Shown: positions 1-8,400 of the stretch, in pieces
Numbering within the stretch: position 1 is the first letter of the stretch
How the letters are laid out: the number at the start of each line of letters is the position of its first letter
DNA from: JACKOD01 sp041591635
GTDB taxonomy: Bacteria > Pseudomonadota > Gammaproteobacteria > Pseudomonadales > Oleiphilaceae
Reading direction: 5' to 3'
DNA length: 13,233 bases
Assembly (NCBI GenBank): GCA_041591635.1
Contig: JBFHRO010000084.1
Location: forward strand, 1-13,233
The notes under the pieces: model-generated
What the model saw: the letters and a program-made list of their open reading frames with translations, nothing else
The model's database searches: none
Told to the model about the DNA's origin: nothing
Made by a program: the position numbers and the translations under genes

Positions 1-1362
1 ACCCTGTTCGTCACCATTGATGCGGCCAGCACCACCGACATGGACGATGCCCTGCACGTTGAAACCACTTCCGCGGGCTGGCAACTCAAGGTCGCCATTG
101 CGGATCCGGCGGCCCTGATCGAGCCCGGCTCGGCACTGGAAAAAACCCTGATGCGGCGCGCCACCTCAACCTACTTTCCCGGTGACGCCCTGCCCATGCT
201 GCCAGACACCCTCTCCAGCGGGCTTTGCTCCCTGGTGGCGGAGCAAGACAGGCTGGCATTGATGTGCGATATCAGCATCGACGTGCAAGGGCAACGCCTG
301 GACTACCGCCTGTACGAAGCGGTGATTCGCTCGCGGGCCAAACTCAGTTACACCGAAGTCGCCCAGTTCCTGCAAACGCCGCAAGACTCCCACCCGCTGC
401 AACAGCATGCAGGGGTACCGGAAATGCTCAGGCAACTGCAAGCATTAAGCCGGGCACTGCGGGCCTGGCGCAGCGAACACGCCCTCCTGGGGGAGGAACG
501 CCCCGATTACCGGTTGCGCCTCAATGACAAGCGTAAAATCGAAACCATCGAAGCCATTCGCCCCACGCCCGCGCATCAGATCGTGGAGGAGTGCATGATA
601 CTGGCCAATCGCTGTGCCGCCGATTTTCTCGGCCAACGGCCCCATCCTGGCCTGTTCATCCGTCACGACGGGGTACGCAAAGAGCGTCAGGAGCCCCTGC
701 AGAAACTCATCAATGACAACTGGCCCGAACTTGGCGGTTGCGATATCGGCACGCTCGAAGGCTATATCGAGGCGGTACGTTTTGCTCACCAGACACCCGG
801 ACACAGGCTCAAGCCCCTGATTATGCGTCAGCTCGAGCGCAGCCAGTTCGGCAGCACCCCCGCCCCCCATTTCGGCCTGGGTTTACCCGCCTACACCACC
901 TTTACTTCACCGCTGCGCAAAGCCAATGACTTCTATGTACACCGGCTGATCAAACAGGCACTGCATACCCCGGAGGCGGCGCCTGACGACATAAACGTGC
1001 TGGAAGCATTGCAGGGCCACACCCTCAAGGCCCGCCAGGCCGTCAATGAAATGGAGCAGTGGCTCAAGTGCCAGTATCTGGAAACCCGTCCGCCTCAAAC
1101 CTGGAATGCCACTATTGTCAGAATCAACTCCAGCGGCTTTGGGGTGCGTCTCGACAGTAACGGTATTGAAGGCTTCGTCTCGACCAAAAACATGCCCGAG
1201 AAGTACAGCTTTGATCAGAACTGGTTACGGTTGAATCACAAGGACAAATTCTTCCATCTCGACGATGCCGTGGAAGTGGTTCTGGACAGCATCGACTGGA
1301 AACGCCGGCAGATCAATTTCCGGCTCTTTGACACAGAAACACCCGGCGACTTGCCTCTATAA
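1..1362 (+). CDS. rnb: Exoribonuclease II (RNase II), 5' end outside the window
   Basis: A processive 3'-to-5' hydrolytic exoribonuclease of the RNB family that degrades unstructured mRNA in the cytoplasm. The frame is open from base 1, so the N-terminal part (about 194 residues, the cold-shock domains) is missing. Counting from base 1, residues 5-18 (TIDAASTTDMDDAL) carry the metal-binding aspartates D7, D13, D15 and D16, with the same spacing as D201, D207, D209 and D210 of E. coli RNase II. R306 in SPLRK lies 299 residues after D7, exactly as R500 does after D201. A C-terminal S1 RNA-binding domain covers about residues 367-445. The protein ends directly after it, without the basic tail of RNase R, which favours RNase II. 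The TAA stop is at 1360-1362 and a DUF2505 gene follows 72 bp later on the same strand. Confidence 0.93.
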   Translation, partial: TLFVTIDAASTTDMDDALHVETTSAGWQLKVAIADPAALIEPGSALEKTLMRRATSTYFPGDALPMLPDTLSSGLCSLVAEQDRLALMCDISIDVQGQRLDYRLYEAVIRSRAKLSYTEVAQFLQTPQDSHPLQQHAGVPEMLRQLQALSRALRAWRSEHALLGEERPDYRLRLNDKRKIETIEAIRPTPAHQIVEECMILANRCAADFLGQRPHPGLFIRHDGVRKERQEPLQKLINDNWPELGGCDIGTLEGYIEAVRFAHQTPGHRLKPLIMRQLERSQFGSTPAPHFGLGLPAYTTFTSPLRKANDFYVHRLIKQALHTPEAAPDDINVLEALQGHTLKARQAVNEMEQWLKCQYLETRPPQTWNATIVRINSSGFGVRLDSNGIEGFVSTKNMPEKYSFDQNWLRLNHKDKFFHLDDAVEVVLDSIDWKRRQINFRLFDTETPGDLPL

Positions 1363-1363
1363 T
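1328..1363 (+). promoter_or_regulatory. Candidate promoter with perfect -10 and GC-rich discriminator at the rnb stop
   Basis: TATAAT at 1358-1363 overlaps the rnb stop codon and is followed by GCGCCGCG, a GC-rich discriminator of the kind found in growth-rate and stringently controlled promoters. A perfect TTGACA lies at 1328-1333, but the 24-bp spacer is too long for a normal sigma-70 promoter. At the usual 17-bp spacing the -35 is poor (AGAAAC, 1335-1340). If real, it would drive the DUF2505 gene at 1435 with a leader of about 65 nt. Confidence 0.35.
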
Positions 1364-1434
1364 GCGCCGCGATCTGCAAGCGGCCACGAAAGACCGCTCG
1401 AGACTACTGTTTAATTCATCAAAGAGGATCTTAT

Positions 1435-1923
1435 ATGGAAATTCAGGCACAGCATGCCTACGCCATGGATATCGACAAGCTGTTTGCAGCCTTTGGCCAG
1501 CGCGAAACCATTCTGGCCAAACTGCAGGCCATGGGAGCCAGAAACATCAAGATAGAGCGCTGTGACGCCACCGCGACCAGTCTGGATGTGCAAATCCACC
1601 GCGAAGTTCCTACCGACGCCCCCGGCGTACTGAAGAAATTTCTCGGTGACTGGAGCCCGGTGGCCTACCGGGAAAGCTGGCACGGCACCCCGGGCAAAGA
1701 ATACCGCGCCAGCTTCGAGGTGCATCTGGAAGGCGTTCCGGTACAGATTACCGGCAGCATGGTACTCACCCCCGAAGGGCAGGGCACCGTTAACCGCCTG
1801 ACCATGAGTATTACCTGTGGCATTCCCTTTGTCGGCGGCAAACTGGCTGAATTCATCGGTCATAACTCGGAAAAAACCATTGCCGACGAATACCAGTTCC
1901 TCAAGCAACACCTCCAGGCCTGA
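1435..1923 (+). CDS. DUF2505 family protein
   Basis: A 162-residue protein matching my recollection of the DUF2505 family, which belongs to the START/Bet v 1-like (SRPBCC) fold. Such proteins are thought to have a hydrophobic ligand pocket, but no function is established. No signal peptide or membrane segment is visible. The C-terminal half has alternating strands (VPVQITGSMVLTPEG), then a Cys-Gly-Ile-Pro-Phe-Val-Gly-Gly turn and a long helix (about residues 135-160), as expected for the helix-grip fold. The ATG is supported by a good Shine-Dalgarno (AAAGAGGA, 1421-1428) six bases upstream. It follows rnb by 72 bp and may be co-transcribed with it or use the candidate promoter at 1358. A second DUF2505 gene lies at 9666-10190 on the other strand. 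Confidence 0.8.
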   Translation: MEIQAQHAYAMDIDKLFAAFGQRETILAKLQAMGARNIKIERCDATATSLDVQIHREVPTDAPGVLKKFLGDWSPVAYRESWHGTPGKEYRASFEVHLEGVPVQITGSMVLTPEGQGTVNRLTMSITCGIPFVGGKLAEFIGHNSEKTIADEYQFLKQHLQA

Positions 1924-1928
1924 CACTC

Positions 1929-1962
1929 CCGGCAGCGGCAGGCTCGCCCTGCCTGCTGTCGG
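1929..1962 (+). terminator. Imperfect hairpin after the DUF2505 gene, possible terminator
   Basis: Arms at 1929-1942 (CCGGCAGCGGCAGG) and 1948-1962 (CCTGCCTGCTGTCGG) pair with one mismatch and one bulged base around a CTCGC loop, six bases after the stop codon. There is no T-run after it, so factor-independent termination is uncertain. It could instead be part of the left end of the IS607-like element. Confidence 0.35.
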
Positions 1963-1983
1963 CCTTGCCCCCGCTATACCGAT

Positions 1984-2286
1984 ATGAGCAAACATTATCG
2001 CATTAACGAATTCGCAGAACGCCGCGGTCAAGCGCCTAGCACCATTCGTCGCTGGGAACGCGAGGGCAAGCTCGTGGCTAAGCGGCTGCCGTCGGGTCAA
2101 CGCTACTTCGACGAATCTTATGTGCGGGCCATGCTGGGCGCTGCGCCGGAGCGGCGATTGACCCTGGTCTACTGCCGGGTATCCAGCGCGGGCCAAAAAG
2201 ATGACCTCTGCGGGATGCGTAAGTACAAGAAGCAACTGAAGGACGATTACCCCAAAAGCGTGGAACCCAAGGAACCACTGTCATGA
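1984..2286 (+). pseudogene. tnpA: Truncated IS607-family serine transposase TnpA
   Basis: IS607 TnpA is a small serine recombinase with an N-terminal MerR-like helix-turn-helix. Residues 1-50 give that DNA-binding part (YRINEFAERRG, STIRRWEREGKL, SGQRYF). The resolvase-type catalytic start follows at residues 62-75, with VYCRVSS (nucleophile probably S67) and then GQKDDL. The family is normally about 190-220 residues but this frame has 100. The core with the remaining catalytic arginines is gone, and the text jumps at about residue 76 to GMRKYKKQLK, which resembles the basic C-terminal tail of IS607 transposases. This suggests an internal in-frame deletion of roughly 100 codons. The TGA stop overlaps the tnpB start (ATGA at 2283-2286), so tnpB may still be translationally coupled. 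No clear ribosome-binding site is seen before the ATG. Confidence 0.85.
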
Positions 2287-3695
2287 CTACCGTGACCCGC
2301 ATTTTGTCTGCCAGCACCACCTCGCTGCCCGAGTTGCGCTCGACGTGCAAGTCCATGGCGTTGGTGCGGGCCGACATCTGGCGGCGTTACGGTGGACTGG
2401 GAGCGCTGGGCAAGAGTGCAGCCGACATTCGCAAAGACATCACGGCGCGTTGCTGGTATGCGCAATTGCCGGTAGACGGCACAATTCGCGCAGAAACGAC
2501 CAAGGATGCCGTCAATGATCTGCTTACGTACAAGGCGGCCGCCGCCAAGAGGGTACGCCAGGCCATTGCCCGCCGGGCGGACGACCCGCAGGCACGCAAG
2601 CGCCTGTATACCCTGTTGAAAGCCGACCGCTGGCTTGAAGACCCTTACCTGCACCGGATGATGCGTAAGCATTTCCGGCACGGGGTCTCACGGTGCGCGA
2701 ATCAGTTTGTGGTTCGCTCCGACAGGCACAGCGAACGGATCATTAATGGCCGACTGGTAGTAACGATCCACATCGCCCGGCAATACGGTGAGTCGATTCA
2801 ACTGACGACCACGAGTAACGGCAAGGGCGTCGATTTGCGCGGCTGTAATCTGCGCATTCTCGACAAGGGCGACCAGATCGAAATCCACTACGCGACGGAG
2901 AAGGCGCCGGGGCGAACGTGCGGCACAGCGGAAATCGGCATCGACAAAGGCTACAGCGAAGCGTTGACCGATTCGGAGGGCGTGCGTCACGGCATTGACT
3001 TTGGCGCGGTCTTGACTCGTTACAGCGACCAGGTGGCCAAAACAGGCAAGGTGCGCAACAAGCTGCACGCCCTGGAAAAGAAGCATCGGGCGGCAGGCAG
3101 AACCGCTAAAGCCGACCGCATTCGTCAGCACAACCTGGGGCGCACAAAACTCAATGCCCGCCGGGCGCGGGCACAGCAGCATCTGAGAACAATCGCCTAC
3201 CAGGCGGTGCATCAGGTGGTGGACAAGGCTGCGGTTGTGGCTTCGGAAGACCTGACCGCCCCGATCCGGGGCAAATCACAATGGCGGCATTACAACCGTC
3301 GCATGAGTGCCTGGGCAAAAGGTGTGCTCGCCCGGGCGCTCGAAGAAGTGTGTTCGCAGCGTGGAGCTACGCATGTCGTAGTCAACGCCGCCTATACGTC
3401 GCAAACGGACTCGTTCACCGGCTTGCTGGAAGGCAAACGGGTGGGCGACAAGTTTTACCGGGCGAACGGGGACGTGATTCAGGCGGACTTCAACGCTGCG
3501 CGGAGCGTGAAAGCACGAATTCATGATTCGGAGATCACCCGGTTCATGCCGTACACCGAAGTACGGCGAATTCTGCTCTCACGCGCCTCCGGCGCAACTG
3601 AGCGTCAAGAGGCTCCAGTTGGGCGGTGTCAATCGCCTCAACGGAGTGCGGATAAATCCTGTGGCAACTTTGCGCAACTATTTAGGAACAGCTAG
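2283..3695 (+). CDS. tnpB: TnpB-type RNA-guided RuvC nuclease, variant without zinc-finger cysteines
   Basis: TnpB proteins are transposon-encoded RNA-guided DNA nucleases, ancestors of Cas12, that use an RNA from the element's right end. This one has 470 residues and no internal stop. The RuvC residues are visible: D221 in GIDKGY (motif I), E322 in ASEDL (motif II) and D402 in QADFNAA (motif III), so cleavage activity is plausible. Between motifs II and III, where most TnpBs have a four-cysteine zinc finger (TSQTCxxC...CxxCG), this protein has TSQTDSFTG and FYRANGD, with all four cysteines replaced. Such cysteine-free versions occur in some IS607-linked lineages, as far as I recall. The N-terminal 200 residues are a basic, poorly recognisable RNA/DNA-binding region. 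The ATG overlaps the tnpA stop. The intact frame contrasts with the broken tnpA. Confidence 0.88.
   Translation: MTTVTRILSASTTSLPELRSTCKSMALVRADIWRRYGGLGALGKSAADIRKDITARCWYAQLPVDGTIRAETTKDAVNDLLTYKAAAAKRVRQAIARRADDPQARKRLYTLLKADRWLEDPYLHRMMRKHFRHGVSRCANQFVVRSDRHSERIINGRLVVTIHIARQYGESIQLTTTSNGKGVDLRGCNLRILDKGDQIEIHYATEKAPGRTCGTAEIGIDKGYSEALTDSEGVRHGIDFGAVLTRYSDQVAKTGKVRNKLHALEKKHRAAGRTAKADRIRQHNLGRTKLNARRARAQQHLRTIAYQAVHQVVDKAAVVASEDLTAPIRGKSQWRHYNRRMSAWAKGVLARALEEVCSQRGATHVVVNAAYTSQTDSFTGLLEGKRVGDKFYRANGDVIQADFNAARSVKARIHDSEITRFMPYTEVRRILLSRASGATERQEAPVGRCQSPQRSADKSCGNFAQLFRNS
3581..3695 (+). ncRNA. Candidate omega/reRNA scaffold in the 3' end of tnpB
   Basis: The last 115 bases of tnpB contain three consecutive hairpins: 3583-3587/3591-3595 (GCGCC/GGCGC, loop TCC); 3596-3603/3612-3620 (AACTGAGC with GCT-C-CAGTT, one bulge); and 3622-3625/3634-3637 (GGCG/CGCC). 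In IS605 and IS607 elements the guide RNA is made from this position, overlapping the tnpB 3' end, with the guide copied from DNA just beyond the right end. The 3' limit and guide start are not determined here. The guide would come from the sequence between about 3696 and the chemoreceptor gene. Confidence 0.45.
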
Positions 3696-3737
3696 AGTTA
3701 AGCATACGCTTGCGTTTGCAACGCTCAGTATTCATGG

Positions 3738-3749
3738 GGTTTCGAAACC
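3738..3749. promoter_or_regulatory. 12-bp perfect palindrome, candidate operator upstream of the chemoreceptor
   Basis: GGTTTCGAAACC is a perfect 12-bp palindrome 48 bp before the chemoreceptor start, in otherwise non-coding sequence. It has the size and position of a dimeric repressor or activator site, but I do not recognise a specific regulator. No convincing sigma-28 (flagellar) or sigma-70 promoter could be placed around it. Confidence 0.3.
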
Positions 3750-3797
3750 ACTTTTCGTTGCAGGCCCGGCCCCATTTCGACGCAGAAGGGTTCCCGC

Positions 3798-5318
3798 ATG
3801 AAACAGACCATCAGTTTCAAATTTAACCTGCTCACCAGTTTGATCGTGATTGCCCTGCTTGCAGGCTTTGGTGCCTACAACTATCAGGCCACCAGCCTTG
3901 CCTTGCACAATCAACTCGACAAGGTCACGGATTCGGTGCTCAAACGGCTCGAAAAAAGCATTCCCAACACCATCTGGAATTTTGAAGTGGAGCAGATGGG
4001 CAGCATCATCGAATCCGAAACCCAGTCCAGCGATGTGCTGGGCATCTTCGTCTTTGACGAAAAGAAGATGCTCACCGGACGCCTGACGCAGGAAAACGGC
4101 ACCATTGTCACCGCCGACTTGCCGGAAAACATCAATATCGCCAAGGAAAGGGCTTTGTACTTCGAGGATGCTGGCGTAACCAACAAGGTCGGTCGCGTGT
4201 TACTGCTGGTGGATGACACCCGGGTGAAACGGCTGCTGCGTGAGTCCCTTGTGCGCATGCTGGTGCAAACCCTGGCCATGGTCGGCATTCTGCTGGCAGC
4301 CAACGCCTTCCTGCTCCATCGTATTGTAACCACTCCCATCAACTCGGCCGTTCAGGCACTGCACGAAATCGCCGATGGCGACGGTAACCTCACCCTGCGT
4401 CTGCGCGCCGACAGCCAGGATGAAATCGGTGAACTGGCCAACGTTTTCAATCGCTTCGTGAAGAAACTGCAGACACTGGTCAAACAGATCATGCAGTCTG
4501 CCGAAACCCTTGCCAGAGCAACCGACGAAATGAACATCATTGCCGTCAAAACCAGCGATGGCGTGATCAAGCAACAAACCGAAACCGACCAGGTGGCCGC
4601 CGCCATGAATGAAATGAGCGCCACGGCCCAGAACGTGGCCGCCAATGCCGCCGAAGCCGCCAATGCCGCCCAGATCGCCGACAAGGACAGCAACACCGCA
4701 AGGCAGGTGCTGGCCAATACCATCGCCTCGATCCAGAAACTCGCCAACGACATCGACAGCGGTGCCCAGGTCATCAATGAACTGGAGCAGGATGTTGTCA
4801 ACATCACCTCGGTGCTGGATGTCATCCGCGGGATTGCCGAACAGACCAACCTGCTGGCCCTGAATGCGGCCATCGAAGCGGCCCGGGCCGGAGAGCAAGG
4901 GCGCGGGTTCGCGGTGGTGGCCGACGAGGTGCGCACGCTTGCCAGCAAAACCCAGGCCAGCACTCAGGAAATACAGGAAATGATCGGGCGACTGCAGTCG
5001 GGAACCAGTCGCGCCGTCAGCACCATGAAAAGCAGTAAGAGCAGCGGAGAGCAAACCGTCGCCCAGGCCAACAAGGCCGAGGTGGCGCTGGCCCAGATTG
5101 CCTCGTCCATTGCCACCATCAACGACATGAACACCCAGATTGCCAGCGCCGCCGATGAACAGACCTCCGTCACTGAGGATATTAACCGCAGCCTGACCCG
5201 CATCGTCGATATTGCCGAAGATACGGCCAAAGGCACGGATGAGTCTCGCACCGCCAGTCAGCGCCTGTCCGAGCTCGGCGAAGCCATGCGCCGTCTCATG
5301 TCGAGTTTCAAGGTATGA
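3798..5318 (+). CDS. Methyl-accepting chemotaxis protein
   Basis: A 506-residue inner-membrane chemoreceptor that would signal through CheW/CheA to the flagellar motor or another Che output. Order: transmembrane segment 1 (about residues 8-28), a periplasmic sensor of about 120 residues, transmembrane segment 2 (about 153-173), HAMP (about 174-230, with the TTPI proline at 180), and a long coiled-coil signalling domain. The conserved hairpin tip is at residues 344-379 (RGIAEQTNLLALNAAIEAAR...ADEVR). The sensor is smaller than a double-Cache domain and has no family I can name. There is no C-terminal NWETF-like pentapeptide, so CheR/CheB tethering of the Tar/Tsr type is not expected. The ATG has a Shine-Dalgarno GAAGGG at 3785-3790. 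A hybrid kinase gene follows 82 bp later and a solute-binding protein after that, suggesting one sensory operon. Confidence 0.95.
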   Translation: MKQTISFKFNLLTSLIVIALLAGFGAYNYQATSLALHNQLDKVTDSVLKRLEKSIPNTIWNFEVEQMGSIIESETQSSDVLGIFVFDEKKMLTGRLTQENGTIVTADLPENINIAKERALYFEDAGVTNKVGRVLLLVDDTRVKRLLRESLVRMLVQTLAMVGILLAANAFLLHRIVTTPINSAVQALHEIADGDGNLTLRLRADSQDEIGELANVFNRFVKKLQTLVKQIMQSAETLARATDEMNIIAVKTSDGVIKQQTETDQVAAAMNEMSATAQNVAANAAEAANAAQIADKDSNTARQVLANTIASIQKLANDIDSGAQVINELEQDVVNITSVLDVIRGIAEQTNLLALNAAIEAARAGEQGRGFAVVADEVRTLASKTQASTQEIQEMIGRLQSGTSRAVSTMKSSKSSGEQTVAQANKAEVALAQIASSIATINDMNTQIASAADEQTSVTEDINRSLTRIVDIAEDTAKGTDESRTASQRLSELGEAMRRLMSSFKV

Positions 5319-5400
5319 ACCACATGGTACCGGAGGCAGTCTGATGCAGGCTTAGGCGTGCTCCCTCGAAACGAACACTCAACGGAAAGAAGAACGCCGC

Positions 5401-8400
5401 GTGAAATATCGATCCCGAATTGGCCTTTATACCCTTTTGGCGGTTGTGACCCCGTTGTTGCTGTCGTTTGCACTTTCCTGGGGGTTTGCCGGCCAGCATT
5501 TCAAGGATCAGCTTCTCAAGCAGGCACAAGACGCCTTGCAAAAGGCCGCGCGTGAAACCGATGGCTTTTTTGCTTTGCGCCTGGTTGAAATCAATCTCTA
5601 CGCCAGTTTGCCTCAATTACGCACTGGCGACTTCTCTGCCCAGCGGGATTTTCTCATCAATGAGCTGGATAGGCACAAAGGCGTTTATGAAGCGCTGCTT
5701 TTGGCCAACTTGCGCGGTGAGTTTATTACCACCGCTGGCGGCAACCCCGACCAGCAGATGTACCACACCCTCGACGACAGCGACCCGCTGTCAAAGCGGC
5801 GCAACCTGCTGCACCGCAGCTATTGGCAGTATCTGGTAGGGCGCAACGCCAGCAATGCCAGACGCAGCATCATTTCCTCTCCCGTCATTTCGCTCACCAC
5901 CGAAATTCCGCAAATCGTTGTGGCCTCCTCATTACTCGATAAAGACGACAAACTCATCGGCTTGATTGGCGACACGCTGCCATGGGACAGCATCAAGACG
6001 CTGCTGCAAGACCTGCGCGCCGATTTGCTCAAGGCGTTTCCTTCTGCCCGCTTTGCCATCATCGCTCACGATGGCAGTTACTGGCACCACTGGGATGCCG
6101 GAAAACTCATACGGATTCAGGAAGATGAAACCGGCAACCCGACCCGCATCGCCAGCGGTGAAAAGAAATCCCAGGTCGCGAATATTCTGGCCGAAGACGA
6201 CCTGCAACTGCGGCGCATCGGCAATGAAATCTTCAGTGGCGCGTCGGGCTTTGCAAGAACCGAACAGGCACCGGGTGAAGAATCCCGCTATCGCTTTTAT
6301 ACCCCGTTGCCCAGGAGCGGGTATGGCATGCTGCTGGAGATTCCCGAAACCGAAATCATGGCACCGGTGAGTTATCTCTATGCCCTGTTCATCATTTCCC
6401 TGTTGTTCGCCGTGGTGATTGGGCTCATTGCTACCCTGGGTATCTCGCGCCTGTTTTTGCAGCCGGTCAAACTCCTTGCCCGGGCAACCCAGGCTTTGGT
6501 CGGCAATCAGGCTTCAGGCAGTACAGCCTTTCCGGATGATTTGGCCGCCGATCTCAATCAAGACGACGAAATGCACAACTTGACCCTGGGGCTCAACCAG
6601 CTCAGCGCCGCGATCGGTCGAAAAGAGGAGGAACTGCGGCAATCCCAGGAGAGGTTCGCGCTGGCCATGCAGGGCTCCAACGACGGGCTGATGGACTGGG
6701 ACATGCGTACCGACAAGGTTTACTTCTCACCCCGCTGGTGTCGCATGCTGGGCTACAAGGAGGACGAGCTCCCCCCCAGCATTGAAACCTGGCGCGATCT
6801 GGTGGCCATTGAAGATGGTCCGATTGTCGAGCGCCTGCTGCACGAATTCATCACCGGCCAGCGCAAAACCTTTAACGCCGAATACCGCCTTAAACACAAA
6901 CGCGGCCACAACATCAATGTCATCTCCCGCGGCATGCTGGTACGCAGTGAAACCGGCGAAGCGGCGCGGCTGGTCAGCAGTCTGGTCGACATTTCCGATC
7001 GCAAGCGTTTTGAAGAACAGCTCATGCGGGTGAACGAGGAACTCGCCCTGAAAGTCAAGGAGCGGGCCTTTGAACTGGAGAATGCCTACAAGGCGTTGAA
7101 GAACGAACGCAGTCGCGCTGAAAAGGCCAATCTGGGCAAAGGCAATTTCCTCGCCAGCCTCAGTCATGAAATCCGCACGCCGATGAATGCCATCTGCGGG
7201 CTGATCACCTTGTGCATGAAAACCCAGCTCAGCGATACCCAGCGTACCTACCTGGGAAAACTCCAGAGCGCCTCCGAAACCCTGGTGCACCTGCTCAATG
7301 ATCTGCTTGATCTGTCACGCCTCGAAGCGGGTCAGTTCAAACTGCAGGAGGTCAACTTTGATCTCTACAAGCTGATTGACGAGATCGCCGATGTCATTGG
7401 GGTTCAGGCTCACGACAAGGGGCTGGAATTTTTGGTGCAAACCCAGGTCGACACCCCTACCAAAGTGATTGGCGACGCCGAGCGTCTCAAGCAGATCCTG
7501 CTCAATCTCTGCGCCAACGCGGTGAAATTCACCAAAAAAGGTGAAATTACGCTCAAGGTCTACCCGATTGCCATTCATTTAAACCAGGTAATACTGGGAT
7601 TTGTGGTGCAGGACACGGGCATAGGCATTCCCAAAGCACAACAAAAACGACTGTTTGATCCACTGCACGCCGACAACGAAAAGCCATCGAAATCGGGTGC
7701 AGGCTTGGGGCTGGCCATCAGTCAGCGCCTGCTCGCCCTGATGGACAGTGAGTTGCGCGTCTTCAGTACCGAAGGGGCCGGTACCCGCATCGAATTCAAT
7801 ATCAAATTCACCATTGAACAGGCCAAACAGCAGCACTACGAACGCTACAAAATGCTGCTCAATGCGGTGCACGTCCTGGTGGTCGATGACAATCCCGTGG
7901 CACGGGAAATCTGCAGCGAAATTTTCAGCCATTTTGGCTGCAAGGTATATACGGCAGCCTCCGGCGCCGAGGCCCTGGAACAACTCAAGCGCCACGCCAT
8001 AGATCTGGTGACGCTGGACTGGAACATGCCCGGCATGAACGGCATTGAAACGCTGCAGGCAATCAAGGCGTTGTCACTGCCAAAATTACCCGAAATCATC
8101 ATGATCACGGCCCACGACACCGAGTCACTGCGCGCCCAGGCCAAGGAAGCCGGTGCCCGGCTGTTCATGAACAAGCCCGTCGACAGTTCCACCTTGTTCA
8201 ATGTGCTGCAAGAAGAGTTCATCGCCCCTGCCATTATGGGTACCGACAGCTTCGCGCCCGAAGCGAAGGAGTTAGCCCCCGTATTCGCCCCGCAAACACT
8301 CCCTCCGGCCCAGGGCCTCGCCCGGCAAGGTCATGTGAATGCCGCCGGCGCACATGAAAACGCCTTTCGCATCCTCGTGGTCGAAGACATTCCGGTTAAT

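Larger units (their letters stand above)
1984..3700 (+). mobile_element. Degenerate IS607-type element (tnpA remnant plus tnpB), ends approximate
   Basis: The gene order, a MerR-like/serine-recombinase tnpA followed by an overlapping tnpB, is diagnostic of the IS607 family. IS607 elements have no conserved terminal inverted repeats and make no target duplication, so the ends cannot be fixed by eye. The outer limits are the DUF2505 stop (1923) and the chemoreceptor start (3798). With most of the TnpA catalytic domain missing, the copy should not move on its own, although a related intact copy could mobilise it in trans. It sits between two chromosomal operons and does not obviously break a gene. 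Confidence 0.8.

Noticed and set aside
1411..2235. 274-codon minus-strand open frame
   Set aside because: It lies antisense to the DUF2505 gene and tnpA, both of which have clear homology; no domain is recognisable in the antisense product.
3696..3797. Flagellar sigma-28 promoter before the chemoreceptor
   Set aside because: No TAAA-N15-GCCGATAA-like pattern is present in the gap.
4200..5054. Long minus-strand open frames opposite the chemoreceptor (up to 284 codons)
   Set aside because: They are antisense shadows produced by the codon bias of the coiled-coil gene; the translations are low-complexity with no recognisable domain, and the plus-strand gene is certain.
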